A model generated the notes under the pieces. The model searched no databases. It was not told where the DNA came from and worked only from the letters and a program-made list of their open reading frames with translations. Position numbers and translations under genes: made by a program. DNA of 64,000 nucleotides, from IMG/VR virus record IMGVR_UViG_3300025430_001199, positions 35,020-99,019 of that record; one strand, written 5' to 3'. The DNA is from a virus. This document shows positions 45,155 to 52,056 of the stretch, in pieces. How positions within the stretch are numbered: the stretch's first letter is position 1; every line of letters starts with the position of its first letter.

Positions 45155-45349
45155 ATGAAAAAGTTTGAATATATTAACTGTCGATTTTTTAGATCATTAA
45201 AACTAAGATTAAAAAATAAAACATATACAGTATATCGAAATAAACCTAATCGTACTTGGCATTTTTATGTGTTTGATAATATAGGGAGTTATTATGAAGA
45301 AGATTATAACATCGATTTTAGTAGCGTTCACAGTTCTAGCAACATTTAA
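45155..45349 (+). CDS. Small basic protein, uncertain
   Basis: 64 aa, very basic and aromatic (KKFEYINCRFFRSLKLRLKN, RNKPNRTWHFYVF). Its ATG follows the previous stop by 1 nt. It overlaps the next, better supported gene by 56 nt and lacks a ribosome site, so it may be translated only by coupling or not at all. Confidence 0.4.
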   Translation: MKKFEYINCRFFRSLKLRLKNKTYTVYRNKPNRTWHFYVFDNIGSYYEEDYNIDFSSVHSSSNI

Positions 45350-45614
45350 TGCTAATGCTCACGAGTGGCATCACGGTGGTTACTATCGTGGCGGATGCCG
45401 AGGCTGTGGTTGGGTGCCATTGGCAGCAGGGGTTGTTATCGGTGCTGAATTAGCTCGTCCCTATCCCTACATTGTAAACGAACCAGTTTATGTTCAACCA
45501 CAACCGGTATTTGTTCTGCAGCCAACATTGCCTCCTCCACCATACGGATATCACTACGAGCAAATTTTTGATTCGCAGATCAATGCTCAAAGAATTGTAT
45601 TGGTGCCAAATTGA
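45294..45614 (+). CDS. Exported His/Tyr/Pro-rich protein
   Basis: 106 aa. Sec signal peptide (MKKIITSILVAFTVLATFNANA, cut after ANA), then H-E-W-H-H-G-G and G-C-R-G-C-G-W, a short hydrophobic AAGVVIGAELA and a Pro/Tyr/Gln-rich tail. GGGAG lies upstream of the ATG. Host proteobacteria have similar short periplasmic proteins. The histidines and cysteines could bind metal. Function unknown. Confidence 0.75.
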   Translation: MKKIITSILVAFTVLATFNANAHEWHHGGYYRGGCRGCGWVPLAAGVVIGAELARPYPYIVNEPVYVQPQPVFVLQPTLPPPPYGYHYEQIFDSQINAQRIVLVPN

Positions 45615-45796
45615 AACCGCTTCCAGAATATGGATGGGGTACTTTTGCAGAAGAATGGGAAAGAATGAATACACCTGAATTTGAAGAAGAACAAAAACAA
45701 TGGAGTAGATATGCTGTCACTTTTACAGCAATACTCGCTGTGGTTGTTTGCATATTAAAATATTATAATTTAATTCCCCCAAATGCGCCAGTATAA
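45611..45796 (+). CDS. Small single-pass membrane protein
   Basis: 61 aa, TTG start overlapping the previous stop as TTGA. A charged N-terminal half (FAEEWERMNTPEFEEEQKQW) is followed by one membrane helix (YAVTFTAILAVVVCILKYY) and a short tail. No family is recognised. It overlaps the next start by one base (TAATGG). Confidence 0.65.
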   Translation: MKPLPEYGWGTFAEEWERMNTPEFEEEQKQWSRYAVTFTAILAVVVCILKYYNLIPPNAPV

Positions 45797-45996
45797 TGGA
45801 ATCGCATAAAAGAACATTAGCAAGAAGTATCACATATAGACTTAGTGCTTGGATGTTGACAATTTTGTTATCTTATATGTATACAGGCAATCTTTCAGAA
45901 TCAACTGGATTTAGTACTTTCCTACATTTGATTCTTTCATTAGATTATTATATTCATGAAAGAATTTGGATGAAGATTAGTTGGGGTAAGATTTGA
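45796..45996 (+). CDS. DUF2061 membrane protein
   Basis: 66 aa. Pattern RTLARSITYRLSAWMLTILL, Y-T-G-N, and a C-terminal YYIHERIWMKISWG, the hallmark ends of DUF2061 proteins, which are predicted membrane proteins of proteobacteria and some phages. Function unknown. Its stop codon forms the first hairpin (TGAGA/TCTCA, 45994-46007) of the tmRNA region. Confidence 0.8.
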   Translation: MESHKRTLARSITYRLSAWMLTILLSYMYTGNLSESTGFSTFLHLILSLDYYIHERIWMKISWGKI

Positions 45997-46076
45997 GAGT
46001 AATCTCAATAGTAAGACTGTATGAAGTTGACAGAAAAGGATTCTGGACGCGGGTTCGACTCCCGCCAGGTCCACCA

Positions 46077-46166
46077 TAAACACATGTGGGTTTAAGTCCC
46101 AAGTGGTAGTGTTATAGACACATAGCGGCACAGCCGATACCTTTCAGATTTGAGTGTGTTTATGAT
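46077..46166 (+). other. Intervening segment of permuted tmRNA
   Basis: Joins the encoded CCA to the 5' end of the coding part and should be removed during maturation. Its ends pair as TAAACACA (46077-46084) with TGTGTTTA (46155-46162), extending the acceptor stem into a long hairpin that host processing nucleases could cut. It contains a small T-loop-like hairpin, TGGG-TTTAAGT-CCCA. Confidence 0.8.
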
Positions 46167-46275
46167 GGGCCTGACCTGGTTTTCGACAGGGTCAAGAGTA
46201 ATGAAATGGACAGTCCGGCAATGTAGAAGCCGTTAGGATTGGGGTGACCCGATCGAAGACACGCAAAAAGTAATC

Positions 46276-46308
46276 GCAAACGATTCACAATATTCCATGG
46301 CCGCTTGA
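46276..46308 (+). other. tmRNA tag reading frame
   Basis: Resume codon GCA at 46276 preceded by AAAAAGTAATC, like the E. coli resume site. Encodes ANDSQYSMAA then TGA (46306-46308). The E. coli tag is ANDENYALAA; the A-N-D start and final A-A are kept, while the penultimate Leu is Met. Confidence 0.93.
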
Positions 46309-46348
46309 GCCAAGGTGAGGTAACTATACCTTATTACCCAAAATAGTA

Positions 46349-46376
46349 GAAAGGGCCTTGACGGGCCCTTTCTTTT
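46349..46376 (+). terminator. Intrinsic terminator of the tmRNA
   Basis: GAAAGGGCC (46349-46357) pairs perfectly with GGCCCTTTC (46364-46372), loop TTGACG, then TTTTT. Confidence 0.92.
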
Positions 46377-46413
46377 TGTGTATACTAACTTTACTTTAAC
46401 AAACAAGGTTCTT

Positions 46414-47115
46414 ATGAAAAAGACTCTTTTAGCAGTGATGTTTGGTATCGCACTATGCGGCGCAGTTAATGCCAAACCCGGCCAAGGTGGGGCTAGTCGT
46501 GGCAGTTTTAGTACTCCATCGAGTGTGCCACATAGTTCCCCTGGCCCTGTTCATCCTATCGCATCTCCTAGCCCACAGAAAGGTAGTTTTAGCGCCGCGC
46601 CCGCTCCTGGTCAAAAAGGTAGTTTTAGTGCCCCTGCACAGACTACTACTCGCACAACCACTACCGCAGTAAATCGAACTTATACAAGTCGCTATGTTAG
46701 CCCCGGTGGCTACTATGGTGGTTGGGGTTATGGTTATCACTATAACAACGGATTGATGACTGGACTAATTATTGGCAGTATGATGCATCCATATGGTACC
46801 GTAATGTACACAGGTCCCGGTGCGTACTACAATAATGCTGTTCTGTATCCCGATGGTCGAGTGGTTAATCAAAATGGTTATTTGGTAGGAACCTATGCCG
46901 GCGGACAGTTCAATCCCGTCCAAAACGGTCCCATGGTAGCGCAACCTGCTCCTGCTGATGCCGGTGCTCAACAACCAGTACAGCCACAACCACAACAACC
47001 ACAGGTTATCTATGTCGAGAAACCTGGACCTACAGCAGTGGAAGTCTTTGGCTATGCCATGGGTGGATTTTTGGTGGTAGTATTGTTAATTGCTTTATTT
47101 GGAATGGTGATTTAA
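46414..47115 (+). CDS. Exported repeat protein with C-terminal membrane helix
   Basis: 233 aa from ATG 46414; an upstream GTG at 46378 lies inside the terminator T-run. Sec signal peptide MKKTLLAVMFGIALCGAVNA. The mature part has three QKGSFS/RGSFS-type repeats near residues 30-65, a Gly/Tyr-rich stretch (GGYYGGWGYGYHY, GLIIGSMMHPYG) and a Pro/Gln linker. It ends in one membrane helix (GYAMGGFLVVVLLIALFGMV). Probably anchored in the inner membrane with a periplasmic domain. No family is named. Confidence 0.75.
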   Translation: MKKTLLAVMFGIALCGAVNAKPGQGGASRGSFSTPSSVPHSSPGPVHPIASPSPQKGSFSAAPAPGQKGSFSAPAQTTTRTTTTAVNRTYTSRYVSPGGYYGGWGYGYHYNNGLMTGLIIGSMMHPYGTVMYTGPGAYYNNAVLYPDGRVVNQNGYLVGTYAGGQFNPVQNGPMVAQPAPADAGAQQPVQPQPQQPQVIYVEKPGPTAVEVFGYAMGGFLVVVLLIALFGMVI

Positions 47116-47116
47116 T

Positions 47117-47413
47117 ATGTTGTTCATTTGGTCTTTGGTATTTTTCCTTTTTATACTTGTGCTGATGGTAGCAGTTTTTCGGAGGGATCAAGAAGTGATT
47201 TATGATATCGATGATGGTAGTGAAATTGAAACTACAGTGACAACTACCGTTACTACCAATCAAATAGCTACAGTGGGCACTATCTATGCCTTCCAGAAAC
47301 TTCCAGATGCTACTTGGTATGTTATTGATCCGGTAGATAGTCAAGAAACATCAGTCAATGCCAACGACGACTACTACCGCGATGCTGGTGGTAAAGTTTG
47401 GAGTTTGATGTAA
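47117..47413 (+). CDS. Small membrane-anchored protein
   Basis: 98 aa. One N-terminal membrane helix (LFIWSLVFFLFILVLMVAVF) followed by a soluble domain with IYDIDDGSEIETTVTTTVTT and TWYVIDPVDSQ. It starts 1 nt after the exported repeat protein, so the two are probably made together. Function unknown. Confidence 0.7.
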   Translation: MLFIWSLVFFLFILVLMVAVFRRDQEVIYDIDDGSEIETTVTTTVTTNQIATVGTIYAFQKLPDATWYVIDPVDSQETSVNANDDYYRDAGGKVWSLM

Positions 47414-47414
47414 T

Positions 47415-47702
47415 ATGAGCACCGAAGATGATAAATTCAAACACAGCAAACGTCTCCAAAAAGACGAAAACGCTGTTAAAAAACAAACTAAAATTGCCAA
47501 AGAACACGGTATGGCAGTAAAAGAACCACATAAGTTTGCCAAACATCATGCTATGAACTGCGGTAATCCAAAATGTATGTTATGCGGTAATCCTAGAAAA
47601 ACTTTCAAAGAACTAACCGCACAGGAAAAGCGATTGTTCCAGGATGCTGATACTCCTAACGATAAACACAGTAACGGATTACCGCCTGAAGAAGAACAAT
47701 AA
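47415..47702 (+). CDS. Conserved zinc-ribbon-like protein
   Basis: 95 aa, very Lys-rich. The core HHAMNCGNPKCMLCGNPRKT contains C-x4-C-x2-C. This KHSKRLQKDENA...HHAMNCGNPKC pattern occurs in small hypothetical proteins of bacteria and aquatic T4-like phages, function unknown. It probably binds zinc and perhaps nucleic acid. It ends the envelope cassette. Confidence 0.75.
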   Translation: MSTEDDKFKHSKRLQKDENAVKKQTKIAKEHGMAVKEPHKFAKHHAMNCGNPKCMLCGNPRKTFKELTAQEKRLFQDADTPNDKHSNGLPPEEEQ

Positions 47703-47755
47703 ATTTTTCCTATTTCAGTCATAGATACACTCATAGGAAAACCCTATGAAAATGC

Positions 47756-47806
47756 TTGATCTAGGTAGTAAATACTATTACAATAATATATCAGTGTTTA
47801 CACTGA
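47756..47806 (+). promoter_or_regulatory. ahpC promoter with inverted repeat at the transcription start
   Basis: TTGATC (47756-47761), 17 nt, TACAAT (47779-47784). Six nt later comes the perfect palindrome TCAGTGTTTACACTGA (47791-47806), at the expected +1. It is either an operator or a 5'-end mRNA hairpin. A weak AGTAAATA box (47767-47774) overlaps the spacer. AGGAGGA precedes the ahpC ATG. Confidence 0.7.
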
Positions 47807-47840
47807 GTTAAAGTTTTTCATTATACACACAGGAGGAAAT

Positions 47841-48386
47841 ATGAAAACAATCGGCGATAAACTAGAACATTTCGTAGTTACAGGCGTTAAGCCAGGACAA
47901 CCAGAAGATGCTTTCTTCAACATTGATGAAACAAGTTTCCCAGGTAAGTGGAAGATCATTGCTTTCTATCCCAAGGATTTTACATTTGTATGCCCAACTG
48001 AAATTGTGGCCTATGACAAGTTGAATCAAGACTTCGAAGACCGCGATGCTGTATTGTTGACAGGTTCAACAGATAATGAGTTCTGTAAGATTGCTTGGCA
48101 AAAGAGCCACCCAGACTTGATCAATATCAAACACAATCAATTCGCTGATACACAGCGTGGTGAGTTGAGTTTGGCTGAACAACTTGGTGTATTCTTTGGT
48201 CCAGCAGGTGCGGCACTTCGCGCAACATTCATTGTTGATCCAGACAACACAATCCAACACGTTACCGTCAACAACTTGGATGTAGGTCGTAGCCCAGAAG
48301 AAACTTTGCGTATTCTTGACGCACTTCAAACTGGTGAACTTTGTGCTTGTAACCGTACCGTTGGTGGCGCAACTCTAGGAGCATAA
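47841..48386 (+). CDS. ahpC: Alkyl hydroperoxide reductase AhpC (2-Cys peroxiredoxin)
   Basis: 181 aa. Reduces H2O2, organic peroxides and peroxynitrite. Peroxidatic C51 lies in F-T-F-V-C-P-T-E; C168 and C170 in ELCACNR serve as resolving or shuttle cysteines. Length and C-terminal C-x-C match the AhpC that pairs with AhpD in mycobacteria and many beta- and gammaproteobacteria, not the AhpF-linked type. A strong ribosome site (AGGAGGA) suggests high expression. The ahpD gene follows after 1 nt. This is a rare gene in phages as far as I know. Confidence 0.95.
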   Translation: MKTIGDKLEHFVVTGVKPGQPEDAFFNIDETSFPGKWKIIAFYPKDFTFVCPTEIVAYDKLNQDFEDRDAVLLTGSTDNEFCKIAWQKSHPDLINIKHNQFADTQRGELSLAEQLGVFFGPAGAALRATFIVDPDNTIQHVTVNNLDVGRSPEETLRILDALQTGELCACNRTVGGATLGA

Positions 48387-48387
48387 T

Positions 48388-48894
48388 ATGGCATTCATTG
48401 ATTCAGTAAAAGGCGCATTGCCTGACTATGCTAAAGATGCTCGTTTGAACATTGATGCTGTATTGCTTCGTAGCACATTGGACAAGGATGTGGCTATGGG
48501 CTGTGCTGTAGCCGCTTTGGCTGCTACCGGCAACGGTAAGTTATTAGCTGTATTGTTAGCAGATGCTCCTGTATTTGCTGAGTCAGCAATGACTGCCGCA
48601 AGCATTATGGCAATGACAAACAGTTGGTACCCATATGTTGAAATGGCCGATGACGCAAACTTAACGGGTTTGCCTGCCCAACTGCGTATGAACGCCATCG
48701 CTACACACGGCGGCACAACTAAGAGCAATTTTGAAGCATTTAGTTTGGCCGCTAGTATTGTTGGAAAATGTGAGTTCTGCGTTAAAGCACACTACGAAAC
48801 ATTGAAGAAGGAAGGCTACTCTGTAGAAAACCTTCGTGACATTGGTCGTATTGCCGCAGTGATTAACAGCGTGGCTAAAGTATTGAATAGTTAA
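48388..48894 (+). CDS. ahpD: Alkylhydroperoxidase AhpD
   Basis: 168 aa. Reduces oxidised AhpC and has weak peroxidase activity. The catalytic C128-E-F-C131 with H135 (KCEFCVKAHYE) and upstream E116 match M. tuberculosis C130, C133, H137 and E118. It forms a tight two-gene operon with ahpC, so the phage brings both the peroxidase and its reductant. Electrons from dihydrolipoamide enzymes of the host would be needed. Confidence 0.95.
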   Translation: MAFIDSVKGALPDYAKDARLNIDAVLLRSTLDKDVAMGCAVAALAATGNGKLLAVLLADAPVFAESAMTAASIMAMTNSWYPYVEMADDANLTGLPAQLRMNAIATHGGTTKSNFEAFSLAASIVGKCEFCVKAHYETLKKEGYSVENLRDIGRIAAVINSVAKVLNS

Positions 48895-49571
48895 CCACTA
48901 TTCATATTACGATCGATTTCTGGATTATCAACTCTTAGATATCTCCAGTTATTAAAAAACTCTAGGGCCTTATCATCTGGTATTGGCCCTAGATTCATGA
49001 TTGCACATACTCTTTTATATTCTGATAAAAACCCATTATCGCCTGTTAACATTAAATCTAAATCTATCGGTTTAATATCTATATTACTCAATACCCAATC
49101 ATAGTCTTCTTTCTCTTGCGGACTAATTTCCAAATGCATATATCTATTCATAAAATGCCAGTTTTCTTCTGACACCTTAATATAATAGTGATGTTCATTT
49201 ATATTAGTATCAGTAAACCTAAATGAAGAATTACACGTTAGTTTCCAACCAGCAAAATGTTTACATATTACAAGGTTTTTATTTTCTTTTCCCCCGGGGA
49301 TATCGTAATCATTTAATATATTACCCCCGAATGGCAATAGATGTGCTTCTTGCCCCCAATTCTTAACTTGGGATTCTTTGAATATTAACCATTTCCATTT
49401 TTCTTCAAAAGTAGAATTAACAGGTAAACAACCGCAACTACCTTGTTTCCATGGCATCTTGACATTATCTGACAATGAAAATAATCTTGTCATAAAATTT
49501 CCGCCAGTTGCTGGTAAATATGTTATAATGTGTAAATCGGTAGTAGTTTGTCTTATTCGAGTTAAATTCAT
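48891..49571 (-). CDS. Putative P-loop sulfotransferase-like protein
   Basis: 226 aa on the minus strand, convergent with ahpD (4 nt overlap). The N terminus (LHIITYLPATGGNFMTRLFSLS) has a strand, a Gly-rich loop and a helix, as in the PAPS-binding loop of sulfotransferases, and resembles the starts of genes at 51256 and 52049. The rest shows no firm motif. It may modify a surface sugar or be another nucleotide-binding protein. No signal peptide. Confidence 0.4.
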   Translation of the reverse strand: MNLTRIRQTTTDLHIITYLPATGGNFMTRLFSLSDNVKMPWKQGSCGCLPVNSTFEEKWKWLIFKESQVKNWGQEAHLLPFGGNILNDYDIPGGKENKNLVICKHFAGWKLTCNSSFRFTDTNINEHHYYIKVSEENWHFMNRYMHLEISPQEKEDYDWVLSNIDIKPIDLDLMLTGDNGFLSEYKRVCAIMNLGPIPDDKALEFFNNWRYLRVDNPEIDRNMNSG

Positions 49572-49632
49572 ATATAGTATTTAATCTACTGTTACATTTG
49601 GGTTAAAATGAACAAATTTTGCCCAATTTCTA

Positions 49633-49685
49633 TAGACTATATTAGTAGAAATGCTATATAATATACACATAGTCATTTAATGACT
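49633..49685 (+). promoter_or_regulatory. Porin promoter with inverted repeat at the transcription start
   Basis: TAGACT (49633-49638), 18 nt, TATAAT (49657-49662). Eight nt later comes the perfect palindrome AGTCATT-T-AATGACT (49671-49685). AAGGAA precedes the porin ATG. Confidence 0.65.
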
Positions 49686-49719
49686 TGTTTATTTTTAACT
49701 TAATTAAGGAATTTAAAAA

Positions 49720-50673
49720 ATGAAGAAATCTCTATTAGTGGCTGCTTTGTTCAGTCTAGCAGGTTTGGCAACTGCCGGCGACAATGTTGAAGTCTATGGC
49801 AAGTTGAATGAATATGTAAATAGTTACAAACTTGGTACTGCAACTGCGGTTACACAAGGTTACAACGATAGCAGCCGTTTCGGTGTCCGAGGATCTGAAG
49901 ATTTGGGCGCTGGTTTGAAAGCAACTTTTATCGTTGAAACCAATCTTAACGCAGAAAATCCAGGCACTGCAAGTCACTCAACAACTACTGCTACTCCAAC
50001 AGCATTAGGTGATCGTGAAAGTCGTGTTGGTCTACGCAATGACTATTTTTCTGTTGATTTAGGTCACGGTAAACAAGTTATCGGTCGCACACTAGATAAC
50101 TACGATACATTCGGTAACTTTGACTTGTCAGCAACCAATGTTGTTCACAGTACACAAGGCCAACGATTGAGCAATGCAGTTTTCTTGACTGCTACTCCAA
50201 TTGCTGGTGTTACTGCACGTTTTGAACAAGCAGAAAGCAATACTACTGCAAAAGCAACTCAAGCATATGGCGTTGAAGTTGCTAAGTTCGGTGCTAATTT
50301 GTCTGTAAACCGTTTGGACAACTATGCTGGTAATGCAACTACACAAGTTGCAGGCAAGTACACATTTGCTCCTACTGGTACTACTGTTCTTGCTTTGTAT
50401 AGTAAAGATACAGTTGCTAATGTCAAATCAGTCGGCGAAACTGTTGGTGTAACACAAGTTGTTCCAGGTGTTAAAGCATTGAGCGTTTTGGCTACTTATG
50501 GTAAGAAAGACGACAAGAGCGTTGCTAACAACGACTTGAAGGCTTTTGCACTAGGTGCTAACTACAGCTTGAGCAAACGTACTACATTGCAAGCACGTTA
50601 CATCAAGGAAGACTTCAAGGTCGCTACTGGTGATGTTCGTGAAGTTGCAGTTGGTATTCAACACAACTTCTAA
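49720..50673 (+). CDS. Gram-negative outer-membrane porin
   Basis: 317 aa. Sec signal peptide MKKSLLVAALFSLAGLATA, then NVEVYGKLNEYV, SSRFGVRGSEDLGAGLKATF and GDRESRVGLRNDYFSVDLG, the strand pattern of trimeric general porins of Burkholderiales. Alternating strands continue to the end, and the last residue is Phe (VGIQHNF), the signal recognised by the outer-membrane assembly machinery. Its own promoter, leader hairpin, ribosome site and terminator suggest strong expression. It might replace the host's porins, alter permeability or mask a phage receptor. Temperate phage PA-2 encodes a porin (Lc), so there is precedent. Confidence 0.93.
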   Translation: MKKSLLVAALFSLAGLATAGDNVEVYGKLNEYVNSYKLGTATAVTQGYNDSSRFGVRGSEDLGAGLKATFIVETNLNAENPGTASHSTTTATPTALGDRESRVGLRNDYFSVDLGHGKQVIGRTLDNYDTFGNFDLSATNVVHSTQGQRLSNAVFLTATPIAGVTARFEQAESNTTAKATQAYGVEVAKFGANLSVNRLDNYAGNATTQVAGKYTFAPTGTTVLALYSKDTVANVKSVGETVGVTQVVPGVKALSVLATYGKKDDKSVANNDLKAFALGANYSLSKRTTLQARYIKEDFKVATGDVREVAVGIQHNF

Positions 50674-50688
50674 TCAGTAATACTGATT
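50672..50688 (+). repeat. Inverted repeat after the porin gene
   Basis: AATCAGTA-A-TACTGATT, perfect arms, overlapping the stop codon; may stabilise the mRNA 3' end ahead of the terminator. Confidence 0.6.
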
Positions 50689-50694
50689 CAAAAC

Positions 50695-50718
50695 AAGGCT
50701 ACTTAGGTAGCCTTTTTT
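50695..50718 (+). terminator. Intrinsic terminator of the porin gene
   Basis: AAGGCTAC (50695-50702) pairs with GTAGCCTT (50707-50714), loop TTAG, then a T-run. Confidence 0.92.
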
Positions 50719-50719
50719 A

Positions 50720-50766
50720 TTGACTAAAATTCTAAACGATAGTATAATAGTAACTGTTTGTAAACA
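50720..50766 (+). promoter_or_regulatory. Sigma70-type promoter with inverted repeat at +1
   Basis: TTGACT (50720-50725), 17 nt, TATAAT (50743-50748), then six nt later TGTTTGTAAACA (50755-50766), a perfect palindrome at the expected start. Confidence 0.75.
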
Positions 50767-50778
50767 CTAGGACATACA

Positions 50779-51168
50779 ATGACAATGCATCTACATCATC
50801 CTTCTCTTAGTCTTAATGGTAAGAAAAAGGGTAAAGTCAAATTCCGTAATGCTGAAGAAGCACGTAAGGCTCGTGAACTTGAAGCAAGTTGGAAAGAACT
50901 AGAGAAAAAGTGGAATGTAGAAGCCGAGGACAAGAAACGTCGCCGTGCTATGGACGCCGAACCTTTGGCATATAACTTGTCTACTCCTGTTGGTCGTACC
51001 ACTAGTAACGATCTACCTAGCAGAGTAACCCCGGGCGGCTCAACTGCCCCCGTTCACAAAGTATACACCGGTACTAAAGTATTGGGTGTGACTATTGTTC
51101 ATAAGAGTTGCCTTCAGCCAGTGTTCAATCAACAGGAAGCAATTGATGCGGCAAACATGCGTAGGTAA
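50779..51168 (+). CDS. Conserved T4-like phage protein, unknown
   Basis: 129 aa. The start MHLHHPSLSLNGKKKGKVKF, the helical ARKARELEASWKELEKKW and the C-terminal VYTGTKVLGVTIVHKSCLQPVFN then A-x2-MRR are a conserved set I associate with small proteins of aquatic T4-like phages, function unknown. An internal ATG at 50785 is an alternative start. It has its own promoter. Confidence 0.7.
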   Translation: MTMHLHHPSLSLNGKKKGKVKFRNAEEARKARELEASWKELEKKWNVEAEDKKRRRAMDAEPLAYNLSTPVGRTTSNDLPSRVTPGGSTAPVHKVYTGTKVLGVTIVHKSCLQPVFNQQEAIDAANMRR

Positions 51169-51174
51169 TAAATA
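51167..51174 (+). promoter_or_regulatory. Late-type promoter box
   Basis: AATAAATA over the stop of the 50779 gene. Confidence 0.45.
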
Positions 51175-51219
51175 GATGCGTGGCGAACGAGATTGATCCC
51201 TCTTCTTGGCCGATACCAG

Positions 51220-51227
51220 GATAAATA
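51220..51227 (+). promoter_or_regulatory. Late-type promoter box
   Basis: GATAAATA, 28 nt before the ATG at 51256. Followed by a TATAAT-like stretch at 51232-51237. Confidence 0.5.
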
Positions 51228-51255
51228 CTCATATAATATATGAGTCACCATCTGC

Positions 51256-52056
51256 ATGTCTGAGTACAGAAAACCTGATAATTTTATTCCCGTTATATCT
51301 AACAGCGGTGCCAGTGGAAAGTTTATATCGACCATATTAACCTATTCTGCAAATAATATAGATTTTCCTTTCGATCCTAGAAAAACAACTGCCGACTATC
51401 ATACCGAAGCTTGTAGTTTTATGGAGGAGCATACCAATTTAGGTTGGTTTGGGGTTCCCGGTGATGTAGAGTATTGGAACAAAATAACATTTAAAAACAA
51501 TAGTCCATGTCGAATAATGGCATTTGCCGGCGGCGCCATCAACATGCCTTTGACAAAGTTTTTAAATGAATTTCCCAACGGAAAGGTGTTATACATTACA
51601 GTAAAACCCGAAGATATATTATTTGTTGATTTGAATCATGCATGGAAATTAGACATAAGACTGTACCTAAATCAAGAAGAAGTTGATGATCTTAATAGCC
51701 GAAATGGTTTCTTTGACTGGAGGAAAGAATATAGTATTGATAAAGTAACACAGATTGTTAAAGACAGTATTGGTCTAGATAAGGGACATTATCCAGGTCA
51801 TTACTTTAATACCTTAGACTCTAGAGTAAGATCGTGGTATAGTACATTGCGACCTAACGCTAAAGAAAAAGTATTTTTAATAAATTTTTCTGACATTGTG
51901 GGTAACCCGGAACTAGTCATTGAAACTTTAGAAGAAATTAGTGGAAATGTTTTTACCCAAAATCTTTTAGATACGTATGCCCAATATGTAAATATTCAGC
52001 TGGATCATTATAAAGAACATATACCCTGGCATCCTATATTAAAACAATATGCTTGA
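51256..52056 (+). CDS. Putative P-loop sulfotransferase-like protein
   Basis: 266 aa. N-terminal FIPVISNSGASGKFISTILT resembles the 5'-phosphosulfate-binding strand-loop-helix of sulfotransferases. Near residue 215 a VFLINFSDIVGNPELVIETL block matches the F-x-D-h-x-x-x-P-x-x-h-h helix of that family. The gene at 52049 is a clear paralogue: same two blocks and the same WHPIL end. Substrate unknown; it could act on host or virion glycans. It overlaps the paralogue by 8 nt. Confidence 0.45.
   Translation: MSEYRKPDNFIPVISNSGASGKFISTILTYSANNIDFPFDPRKTTADYHTEACSFMEEHTNLGWFGVPGDVEYWNKITFKNNSPCRIMAFAGGAINMPLTKFLNEFPNGKVLYITVKPEDILFVDLNHAWKLDIRLYLNQEEVDDLNSRNGFFDWRKEYSIDKVTQIVKDSIGLDKGHYPGHYFNTLDSRVRSWYSTLRPNAKEKVFLINFSDIVGNPELVIETLEEISGNVFTQNLLDTYAQYVNIQLDHYKEHIPWHPILKQYA

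Larger units (their letters stand above)
45998..46348 (+). ncRNA. ssrA: Circularly permuted (two-piece) tmRNA
   Basis: The acceptor part comes first: T-stem GCGGG (46049-46053)/CCCGC (46061-46065) around TTCGACT, then CAGGTCC (46066-46072) and ACCA ending at 46076. The coding part starts at 46167 with GGGCCTG, which pairs with CAGGTCC over 7 bp (one G-U), followed by the CTGGTTTTCGAC D-like loop. Helix P2 is also restored: TTGAC 46027-46031 with GTCAA 46191-46195, and GACTGT 46015-46020 with ACAGTC 46210-46215. A tag frame follows at 46276-46308, then a terminator. The tRNA-like half thus lies upstream, as in the two-piece tmRNAs of alphaproteobacteria, some betaproteobacteria and cyanobacteria. 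tmRNA rescues stalled ribosomes and tags the peptide. The exact outer 5' end is not certain. Confidence 0.92.

Noticed and set aside
46040-46080. An isolated tRNA gene ending in CCA
   Set aside because: There is no anticodon arm or D-arm 5' of the T-arm; the acceptor strand instead pairs with 46167-46173, giving the permuted tmRNA.
46378-46413. GTG start for the exported repeat protein
   Set aside because: It falls in the terminator T-run, and starting there would bury the signal peptide behind 12 extra residues.
47743-47811. 21-codon frame in the ahpC leader
   Set aside because: It spans the promoter and palindrome and lacks a ribosome site; unlikely to be translated.
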